From contig NC_084464.1 in the NCBI RefSeq assembly GCF_027409185.1, positions 48,087,095-48,151,094 of the forward strand: 64,000 nucleotides of DNA, in the 5' to 3' direction. The stretch comes from Cynocephalus volans. Lineage: Eukaryota > Chordata > Mammalia > Dermoptera > Cynocephalidae. A program made the position numbers and the translations under genes. Below, piece after piece: positions 23,950-33,400 of the stretch. The notes beneath the pieces are model-generated. The model made no database searches. It saw nothing but the letters and a program-made list of their open reading frames with translations, and had not been told where the DNA came from. Position 1 is the stretch's first letter. The number at the start of each line of letters is the position of its first letter.

Positions 23950-23959
23950 AAATGATTAA
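23950..23959 (+). repeat. Target-site duplication, right copy (AAATGATTAA)
   Basis: Exact copy of 22437-22446, directly after the A-rich tail. Confidence 0.8.
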
Positions 23960-25450
23960 ACACATATCCATCAAGGACTTGTATCTAAAATATGTAAAGA
24001 AAAAAATAAGATAATAAAATAAAATATGTAAAAAACTCTCAAAACTCAATAGAAAAAAATTCAATTAGAAATGGACAAAAGGCTTGAACAGTCACTCCAC
24101 CAAAGAGGATATATGGATGGCAAATAAGCACATGAAAAGATATTTAATATCATTATTCATTAGGAAATGCAAATTAAAGCCGCACATCTGTTAGAATGCT
24201 GTATCAGCTTCCTAGGGCTGCCATAACAAATTACCACAAACTGGGTGGCTTAAAAAAACAGAAATTTATTCTTTCATAGTTCTGGAGGCCAGAAGTCTGA
24301 AATCAAGGTGTTGTCTGTGACATGCTCCCTCTGAAAGCTCTTCCAGCTTCTTGAGGCTGCTGGCAATCCTTGGTGTTTTTTGGCCTGTGGCTATATCACT
24401 CCAATCTCTGCCTCATCCTCACATGGCCTCCTTCCCTGTGTGTCTCTGTGTCTTCACACGACCTTCTTATAAAGACACCAGTCACTGGATTTAGAGCCCA
24501 CCCTAATCTAGTATGATGTCATCTGAACTTGATTATATCTGCAAAGACCCTATTTCCAAATGAGGTCACATTCACAAGTACTGGGAGTTAAGACTTGAAT
24601 GTATCCTTTTGGGGTAAATGATTATCCCAAAATTGTTACTTCAAACCATAACAATGACTAAAAATAGAAAATAGAGACAACAAATACTGGCTAGGATATG
24701 AAGGAACTAGATCTCCCATACATTGCGACTGAAAAAGAGTTTGGCAGTTTTTATGTGAGTAAATATGCACTCGCCACATGACTCTGTGATTGCCTTCTTG
24801 GGCACGTATCTCGGAGAAATGAAAACTTACGTTCACACAAAAAATCAGTGCACAAATGTTCATACCAGCTTTATTCATAATAACCCTAAACTAGAAACCA
24901 CCCAAATGTCTTTAATCCAGTGAGTGTTTAAACAAAATGTGGTACATCTATACCATGGAATACTATTTGGCAATATAAAGGACTGAGCTATTGATACACA
25001 CAACAACCTGGATGGATCTCAAGGACATTTGTACTTAGTGAAAAAGCCAGTTTCAAAAGGTCACATGCTATGATTCCATTTACATAACAGTCTTGAAATG
25101 ATAAAACCGTATCAATGGAGAACGAAGTAGTGGTTGCCAGGGGATGTGGTGGTGGGGATGTTGCTTTATGGTGTTGGAACAGTTCTGTATCTTGACTGTG
25201 GTAGTGATTACATGAATCCATACATGAGATTGCATGGAACTACACACACACGTGAAATGTGAATGAGGTCCGTAATTCAGTTAGCGTTAACTTCTGTTGT
25301 CAGTTTCCTGGATTTGATATTGTACTATAGTTTTTTAAGATGTCACCACTGGAGGAAGCTGGGTAAAGGGTTCATGGGGCTCTAAGTACTATTTTTGTGA
25401 CTTCCTTTGAGTCTATAATTATTTCAAAACAAAAAGTTTTTAAAAATTGC
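23960..25450 (+). mobile_element. LINE-1 3' portion (old), plus strand, split by a MaLR LTR
   Basis: ORF2 remnants and 3' UTR run in plus orientation: GGATGGCAAATAAGCACATG, then after the LTR GTTCATACCAGCTTTATTCA, ATGTGGTACATCTATACCAT and GTGGTTGCCAGGGGATG. The LTR insertion at 24200-24653 splits it. Multiple stops make it a fossil. Confidence 0.8.
24200..24653 (-). mobile_element. ERVL-MaLR-like LTR (MLT1-type)
   Basis: It is read in reverse: the plus text begins TGTATCAGCTTCCTAGGGCT and continues with a CCATAACAAATTACCACAAA stretch and CAGAAATTTATTCTTTCATA (complement of the poly(A) signal). It ends near CCATAACA. It sits between L1 text that is continuous without it. The class is from memory of the phrase pattern and the subfamily is uncertain. 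Confidence 0.6.
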
Positions 25451-26160
25451 TAGAAAAATGAAATGAAAAGCAGATATACAAAATACAAGCCCCAATTTTT
25501 AAAACGGAGATTCAACAGACAGAAAATGACTGTCCAATTGCTGTAAGAGTTTCTATACGCTCACTCTCATTTTCTGCTCCTGTCGAGCAGAGGAACAGTA
25601 ACTAGTGTCTGGACCAACCCTGGGCAGTGGACCACATTTTGAGTGATACCTCCCTTTTTCCCTAGTGGCAGGTCCCTGGCTTTTTGTCACTGTTTCAGAT
25701 GTTCCCTAGGCAACATTGGGGAAACCTCTCTGAGCATCAATTTTCTTGTGTGGGGTGATTATCAGACCTACTTTAAGTGTGAGCATCCAAGTGGGAAAAG
25801 CTCCATGAGCCATGTAGGAATGTGCACATGCAGAGCGAACTCTGGCTGCATGCCCTTGGTCCCCACTCCGCTGGTAGTTGGTCTCCCAGTCTTCGTTCCC
25901 ATCTCACCCTCCCCTCTCAGGCAAACCAGGCTCCTTGCTCTCTGCCTACTGCCAAATGCACCTTGCATCTCAGCCAGGAGGCCTCCCCATCCACATCCCA
26001 GCACTGCTCACACCAGCACTCCTGTCCCTCGGAGGGGGTATGTCCTCCCCTTCCAGCTCTGAGCTCCCCCAGGCCAAGGGGTCTCCTCCCCAGGAGAAAA
26101 GTCAGGCCAGGCTGCTGTATTTTTTCCTCTACTACAACTTAAGACTATTTAAACTCTTCT
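25451..26160. other. Intergenic, no gene seen
   Basis: Unique-looking sequence. Open frames at 25643-26062 and 25822-26168 overlap in two frames and show no domain or splice context. Confidence 0.4.
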
Positions 26161-26164
26161 ACCT

Positions 26165-26290
26165 GTAATAATAATAACAACGAGTGCATTCATATTGGCT
26201 CATATGAGCACTTACTATGTGCCAAGCACTATCCCAAGCCCCATCCATGTACTGACTCATTTAATGCTCACAACTATACTATGTGGTAGA
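26165..26290 (+). mobile_element. MIR SINE
   Basis: Core phrases GAGCACTTACTATGTGCCAA and CTCATTTAATGCTCACAACT are typical of MIR in plus orientation. Confidence 0.75.
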
Positions 26291-27000
26291 TTCTGACACA
26301 CGCTACAAACACATCATAAAACTTATGAACTTAACCACTTATAAGTGCACAGTTCAGTGGCATTAAGTACATTTCATTGTTGCCAACCGTCACCACCATC
26401 CATCTCCAAAACTTTTCATCTTCCCAGTCCACAACTCCGCACCCATTGAACACTAACTCCTCATTCCCTCTACCAGCCTGTCTCAGGCAAGCACCATTCT
26501 ACTCTGTCTCTATTAATTTGCCTGCTCTAGGTACTGCATATAAGTGGAATCATGCAAGATTTGCTCTGTTGTGTCTGGCTTATTTCACTTAGCATGATGT
26601 CTTCAAGTTTCATCCATATTGTGCAGTGTGTCAGAATTTCCTTCCTTCTTAAGATGAAATAACATTCCATGGTATGTAATATCTCAATTTGTTTATCTAT
26701 TATTTGCTGATGGGCATTTGGGTTATTTCCACCTTTTGGTTATTGTAAATAATGTTGCTATGAATATTAGTGCAAAAATAAGTATCCGTTTGAGTCCCTG
26801 CTTTCAATTCTTTTGGGTATATACCCAGAAGTGGAATTTCAAGATCATATAGTAATTCTGTGTTTAATCTTTTGAGGAACTGTCATACTATCTTAAGACA
26901 GTGGCTACACCATTTTACATTCCCAGCAGCAATAAACAAGGTTCCAATTTCTCCACATCCTTGCCAACACTTGCTATTTTCTGTTTCGTTTTGCTTTTAC

Positions 27001-27042
27001 CTTCCTTCCCTCCTTCCTTCCTTCCTTCCTTCCTTCCTTCCA
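27001..27042 (+). repeat. (TTCC)n microsatellite
   Basis: About ten TTCC units with one early interruption. Confidence 0.9.
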
Positions 27043-27354
27043 TAATAGCAATCCTAAAGGGTATGAAGTGGTAGGTACCTTATTGTGGTTTTGATTTTCC
27101 TTTCCCTAATGATTAGTGGTGTTGAGCATTTTTTCATGTGCTTACTGGCCACGTGCATATATCTTCATTGGAGAAGTGTCTATTCAAGTCCTTTGTCCAT
27201 TTTTTAATCAGGTTGTTTGCTTTTGTTAAGTTGTAGGAGTTCTTTATATCCAGATATTAATCCCTTATCGGATACATGATTTCCAAATATTTTCTCCCAT
27301 CCTGTGGATTTGCCTTTTCATTTTTTTGATTTTGTCCTTTGAGATGTAAAAGGT

Positions 27355-27690
27355 TTTTTTAAATTAAAAAAATTTTAATTGAAACATATTGATTGTACAT
27401 ATTTAGAGGGTACAGAGTTATATTTCAATACATGTATGCAATTGATCAACTCAGGGTAGTTAGCAAATTCATCATTGCAAACGTTTATCATTTCTTTTTG
27501 ATGAGAACACTTCAATTCCTCTCTTCCAGACATTTGAGAACATACAATAAATTATAGTTAATTATAGATGCCTAGCACTACTACTGTACATCACTAAAAC
27601 TTATTTTTCCTAGCTGTAATTTTGTGTCCATTAGCCAATCTCTCACTATTCCCCCTCCCCTTCCTGAAAGTTTTTAATTTTAATGAGGTC
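27355..27690 (-). mobile_element. Younger L1 3' UTR nested in older L1
   Basis: The plus text starts with a T/A-rich run at about 27355-27375 (complement of an A tail) and continues GATTGTACATATTTAGAGGG, ATGCAATTGATCAACTCAGG and CATACAATAAATTATAGTTA. It reads as the reverse complement of an L1MA/L1P-like 3' UTR and differs in family from the surrounding L1. Confidence 0.6.
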
Positions 27691-28193
27691 CTATTTTTTT
27701 TGTTGTTGTTGTTGCCCATGCTTTTGGTGTCATACCTAAGAAGTCTTTCCCACATCCAATGCCATGAAGCTCCTGTATTTTCATCTAACAGTTTTGTAGT
27801 TTTAGTTTTTATGTTCAAGTCTTTGTTTCATTTTGAGTTAATTTTTGTATATGGTATAAAGTCAGGGTTCAACTTCATTCTTTTGCAAGTGGTTATCCAG
27901 TTTTCCCCAGTCTTGTTGAAAAGACTATTCTTTCCCCCATTAAATTGTCTTGGCACTCTTGTCAAAAATCATTTGACCATATACATGAGGGGTTATTTCT
28001 GGGCTCTCTCTTCTATTCCATTGGTCTAAAACTGCCTGTCTTTGTCAGTGCCATACTATTTGATTACTGTAGATTTGTAGGTAAGTTTTGAAATCAGAAA
28101 GTGTGAGGTTTCCAACTCTGTTCTTTTTCAGGATTGTTTTTACTATTTGGGGTCCCTTTAGGTTCCATATGAATTCTAGGATGGATTTTTCTT

Positions 28194-28268
28194 TCGTTAG
28201 AGTGTGGTGTTGATAACACCAACATCCAGGGTTCAATCCCTGTACCTGCCAGAGACTGAAAGAAAGAA
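28194..28268 (+). mobile_element. tRNA-Ile-derived SINE fragment (plus)
   Basis: GTTAGAGTGTGGTGTTGATA followed by ACACCAACATCCAGGGTTCAA and a CCTGTACCTGCCAG end. The first bases of the unit are missing or merged with L1 sequence. It is inserted inside L1 ORF2-derived text. Confidence 0.7.
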
Positions 28269-28474
28269 TAGATTCTTCGATTTCTGCAAAAAAAGTTATC
28301 ATTGGGATTTTGTTAGGGATTGAATTGAATCTGTAGATTGCCTTGGGAAATATAGACATCTTAACAATATCCTCTAATCCATGAACATGGGCTGTCTTTT
28401 TATTTATTTGTATCTTTAATTTCTTTAAGCAACATTTTGTAGTTTTCAGTACACACGTCTTCTGCCTCTCTCTG

Positions 28475-28945
28475 GTTGTAGGAATGCTGGTCAGAGCTCA
28501 CTCCATCCTTCTGGCCTTTGAAACTCTGGCTTCAATAGTTACAAATCTTTCCCATGCACAGATTGCTTAGCTACTGAGGAAGGGAAAATAACAGAATGCT
28601 ATGCTTGTGTAAGATAAGGGGAATGACACCAAAACCCCGAAGATAAGCAACAAGAGGCTATGGGGCACCTGGAAATCTACTTCCACGGACTTTCTCTCTT
28701 TGGCATAGCTCCGCTTTTGTCCCTAAGTCCCTTACAAGCTTCAACTCCTCCTTCCCGGGGTAGCGGAGAAGCAAGTGTACAGCACTCGGATCAATACTCT
28801 GCTCAGTCATGCCCTGTAAGTCACCACCTGTCAATAGTAATAGTAATAAACAACTCCCTGTAAACCATGTAGAGTTGCCTGCTTTGTTCTTTGGTCTTAG
28901 GATACCATCTCAGTTTGGTGGACATTATACTGTTAACTGACACTC
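28475..28945 (+). mobile_element. LTR-like insertion in L1 (class uncertain)
   Basis: About 470 bp of non-L1 sequence interrupts L1 text that is otherwise continuous. It carries AATAAA at 28845-28850 close to its right end and reads like a class I LTR. I could not settle exact TG/CA ends or a target duplication, so the class is tentative. Confidence 0.4.
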
Positions 28946-29229
28946 AGACATTGGTTAAGTTTATTCCTAAGAATTTTATCCTTTTTTGTTGCTATTGTAA
29001 ATGAAATTGTTTCCTTAATTTCCTTTTTGGATTATTTATTGTTAGTGTATAGAAACAACAGAAACATCTGATTTCTGAAACAACTAAAACAACTGATTTG
29101 TATCCTGCAAGTTTGCTGTATTTATTAGTTCTAATGCATTTTGTTTGTTTGTTTGTTTCCTGGAATCCAACTTTTGCTTTTACTTTTATCTTTACCTGGA
29201 CACGGGGCAGGGACAAGTTTTCTTGCCAT

Positions 29230-30230
29230 CTTCCAAAGCCAGTGAGTAGGCTTTTTCTAGGTCCCTACTTGCTGAGGGTGCGGTCTTCAAGGATCCCAGC
29301 TGAACTCAAGAGTACTGGTTCTATTTTCCTGCTTCAGGAAGGCCAAGGCCTCGGTCCTGCCCCTGCATGGTCACTGCAATGCAAACGTGTAGCTGAACTT
29401 ATTTCCCTCCTAACACCCTCCCTAGAGCTCCTGCTGCAGCAGCTCACTCACCCTTCTGCTTTTCTGCTTTTTGATTTCAAAACCAGAAACATATTTCTAC
29501 ATATTCAGAGCAGGAGGGGTCCCTGCATCCCACTTCCAGAGGAACACTCAAGCCAAATTTTGTCCATAGTGAAAAGCCCTATTTCAGAATACAGCTAGAG
29601 TGGGAAACACCTTGGCCCCTCCTCCCATAAGCAAGGGTCCTGCCTAGGAGCTAGCCAAGGCCATGTCATGTGGGTGCTCATCTACTGTTACTGAGGGCCT
29701 ACTATGAGCCAGATACCGTCTGGGAGCTCTATTTCTCATTTATTCCTCCCTCATCATCACTGATTCAGTTGAGAAAGCTGCTGACAAAACTACAGCAAGG
29801 GGCAGAACAGGATTCAGACTTAGGTTGGCTCAAGCTTTTACCAAATATATCTTCCTCATTTTCACGCCACCATCTTCTTCATCTTCCCCATCCTCTCTAT
29901 GTGTGGTTTCCTTCCTCTTATCTGTCCGCAGCACCCAGCAGGTGTGGCCTGGTTGCAACTAGCCGTCACTCTGAAGAGGTTACGGTGATTTCGCCCCTTG
30001 AGGATCTGTTCACAACTCAGAGGGACTGTGGAACTCACATGGCTCTTGGCCTGAGCCCCCGTTACAGAGAGAAAGAAGGCTTTTGCCAAGGACTCCAAGG
30101 GGAGTGCACTTAACTCTGGTCGGGACCCAAGGCACCCGGCCCTCCCTGAGACATTGTGTGAGCCAGGCTGGACTTCCAGACACAACCCCTACTGCCCCAC
30201 CCCAGCCAGGGTGGTGCTTGTGTGGGAAGG
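29230..30230. other. PI16 upstream region
   Basis: Mostly unique sequence before the PI16 promoter, with a diverged MIR at about 29690-29830 (TGAGGGCCTACTATGAGCCA). Open frames at 29098-29598 and 29670-30113 show no known domain. Confidence 0.45.
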
Positions 30231-30232
30231 AC

Positions 30233-30239
30233 TTTAAAT
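30233..30239 (+). promoter_or_regulatory. PI16: PI16 TATA-like element
   Basis: TTTAAAT lies about 50 bp upstream of the PI16 start codon, which would place transcription start near 30260-30265 and leave a very short 5' UTR. There is no CpG island here, in contrast to MTCH1, which is consistent with a tissue-restricted gene. Confidence 0.4.
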
Positions 30240-30286
30240 CCAGCTGCCAGACCCCAGGATGGGAGAGGCAGGGAGGGCTGACCACC

Positions 30287-30463
30287 ATGCACAGCTCCTG
30301 CAGTCTCCTGGCTCTGCTGCCGCTGCCGCTGCCGCTGCTACTGCTGGTGGCCACCACAAGCCCCGCTGGAGCCCTGAAGGATCATGAGAAACGTGAGATG
30401 GTGGAGCTGCACAACCTCTACCGCGCCCAGGTGTCCCCACCAGCCTCGAACATGCTGCAAATG
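30287..30463 (+). CDS. PI16: PI16 coding exon 1
   Basis: Encodes residues 1-59: signal peptide and the first CAP helix ([12 protein letters not shown]). It ends in phase 0 at a GTGAGT donor (30464). A CTGCCG hexanucleotide repeat at about 30316-30340 encodes the alternating Leu-Pro of the signal peptide core. Confidence 0.96.
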
Positions 30464-33400
30464 GTGAGTGTGGCTGGGGCACTCACCTGATGGGATGGAA
30501 GGGGTGCTGGGCAGGGCCCCCACTGGTCCCTCCTCCCCATTCCTTGAAGCTATCTCAGAGACTCTCTGATCAATGACAGAGTCCCCGACATTAATAACTC
30601 ACAGGTCCCCATAAGCAGCCCCATTATACAGATAAGGAAACCAAGGTTCAGAGGGACTTGCTCAGGGTCATTACAGCCAAGCCTGGAAGCCCTGGCTTCT
30701 CACTCCAATGACCCCTTGCTAGCACTTCCTAAAAGGCACGTAGCCCTGGGAGGGGGAGCACAGGAAGCTCTTTATACTTTTGTGAAAACAGTCTTTCAGA
30801 TGCCCTCCGAGGAGAAGAGGAGAGGAGGCAGGGCAGCGGGGTGGGTCCGGCTCCTGGGGCGGGAGGGAGGCACTGAGGAGGGGTTGAGAGCATGAACCAG
30901 AAGCAGAGAGGGCTGTGGATCTCATAGCTCAGTTCTGTCTCCATCACCTACAAGACCTGTGATTTGGGGCAAGTCGTGTAACCCTTCTGGGCCTCTCTTT
31001 CTCATCTGTAAAATGGAGTCATAATTAGACTTTCATATATATCGACATGGATTGAATCTCACAGATACATTGAATGGGAAGAAAATGAAATCTCAAAAAA
31101 ATGTACACAGTAGGGTATATTTATGTGGAGTTTGAAAACATGTAAAAAACACTATTTATATACTGGTGAAAGAAAGATGCAGATGTAGTAAACATACATG
31201 TATGTGCGTACAGACAACAGAGCCAGGTTCAGGGTGGTGGGTCCTCTATCAGGCAGAAAGAGCTATTTGATGGCAAGGTTAGGGGCAAGATGTCTATGCT
31301 CAGGATTAAAGGAGATAAAGTGAGAAATTCACTCCCCTCCTGCCCTCCCTGAGGGCTGGGCTAGCTTATCCCCACCAGCCACCCTCAGGTGGCCTGGAAG
31401 GTTGGCGGTCAGTGTCCAGTGACCCCCATAGTTGCAACCAGGAAACACGGCAGCAAGCCTGGGTCCCTGAGACCTCAGCTCTAACTTTGGCCCTGTCCAA
31501 TCTGGCTAAGTCACCCGTTCCTTTCAAAGGCCTCTGTTTCCTGCTGGAAATATGGAGCCTGGCAAATCCCTGCCTTGAGGGTCAGACAGGATGACATGTT
31601 AGAAAGATTTAGGAAGGGCTCTGTACATACACACAGAACCTCCATTGGCAACCAGGAACATAGACAACAAATCAGGAGCCTGGACGCAGCTCTGCCAACA
31701 GCTCCCTGATGGAGGCCTGGGACTCATTGGTGGGCCTCAGTCTCCCTATTTGTAGATCAGAATGGAAACTACAGCTGTGCTCTGCAGGGGGGACTGCTTT
31801 CAGCAGGTCCCTGTTTCAGTCATCAATAGTTAACAAGCATCTGTTGAGCACCTACTATGTGCCAGCACTGTGCCAGACACTGGAGATACATCACTGCCCT
31901 ACCCCGAAGGAGTTTACAATCTAGCCTGGAGTCTTGCAGGTCATCCCAGACACTGATCCTGGTCCCCAACACCCTGCCCCTTTCCCATTCCTAATCTCCC
32001 ATTATTGCCAGAGTTGAGAGACCCTCAGGGGCCAGTGATTTGGGACAAAAAATGCCCAGAGAGGGAAAGGGACTTGCTGGAGGTCACAGCAGTGGGGCTA
32101 TCCCAGCCCAGTGCTCCCATCCCCACTCCAGGCAGCTGCTCCTGAAAGCATGGAGTGGGGAGGGAGTGGGTGTGGCCACCCAGCCCCCTCCCCTCAGGGT
32201 CACCCAAGCTCTTAGCTCTTTGTGGACCGTCTGGCTCCCACAGCTGGCTGGGCCCCCAGAGGGTGGAGCAAGAGTTGCTGCCAGGCCATCCATTTCCAGG
32301 AGAGGCCAAGGACAAAGCTTAATGGGATCCAGGCCTCCTTCCTCAGTCTTTTGGGTCAGAAGCTTTGTTAATTCCTCTTTCCATCCACACTCAGCCTTTC
32401 CTCCCAGCCAGGGACACAGAATCTCAGAGGCCCCCTAACCTAAAATGCTCCTTCCCACCAACTCACCTGAGGTCCCCACTGAAGAACATTGATTGCCATT
32501 GGGATCTGACAGCTATTGAGTTATCACATTAAATGTTACACAGAGACACTTTTCTTGGGGAAAATGGCTGTCAGTTGACAAGAATTGAGAGCACTTAGGA
32601 GTAGCACTTGGGAGGGAAGCCTGGAGAGGGTAAAGGCGTGGAGGCTGGGCTGTCCCAAGGGAAGAGGACAGTGCTATCCCTCCAAGTCAGATTTATAGGA
32701 AATGGTTTGAATAAACAACCTGGCCTTTCAACATCTCCCTGGACATCTTGTGGTCTTCAGCGCAGTTCAAGCAGCCCTGGGAGGTAGGCAGAGGCATTGC
32801 TACCCACATTTTACATAGAAGGATAATAACAACACTGTCACAAAACGTGGCATTCAATCTTCCCAACGTCCTATGAGAGTTCAGAAAGGCTAGGGAAACT
32901 CTCCCAAATCACACAGCTGGTGAACGGGCTCAAGTTTGGCTAACTGCAAGGACTGGGGTAGCACCCTCCCACCTCCCCACACAAGCCCACCTGCAGCAGA
33001 GACATGTTCCAGGTCATGGCCAAGAGTCACCCCGCTAAAGAGGGGGGACGGAGGGAGGAGAGTCTCCGGCATCCAGGGGCCATCAGGACACCCTCAACTT
33101 TCTGCTCTGATCTCGCCTGCACTGGGCCCAAGGCATCCTCTCCTCCCTCCACCACCTGCCCTGCAGAGATGGGACGAGGAGCTGGCAGCCTTCGCCAAGG
33201 CCTACGCGCAGCAGTGCGTGTGGGGCCACAACAAGCATCGCGGGCGGCGCGGCGAGAACCTGTTCGCTAACCAGGACGAGGCCGAGGCCGTGGACGTGCC
33301 GCTGGCCATGGAGCAGTGGCACCGCGAGCGGGAGCACTACAACCTCAGCGCCGGCACCTGCGACCCAGGCCAGATGTGCGGCCACTACACGCAGGTGCGA

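Larger units (their letters stand above)
26291..29010 (-). mobile_element. LINE-1 nest (old L1M with internal insertions)
   Basis: Reverse-complement L1 3' UTR and ORF2 text runs from about 26300 (AACTTAACCACTTATAAGTG, CAGTGGCATTAAGTACATTT) through 28470 and resumes at about 28950-29010 (GGTTAAGTTTATTCCTAAG). Inside it are a (TTCC)n tract, a second L1 3' end (27355-27690), a SINE fragment (28194-28268) and an LTR-like block (28475-28945). Confidence 0.75.
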
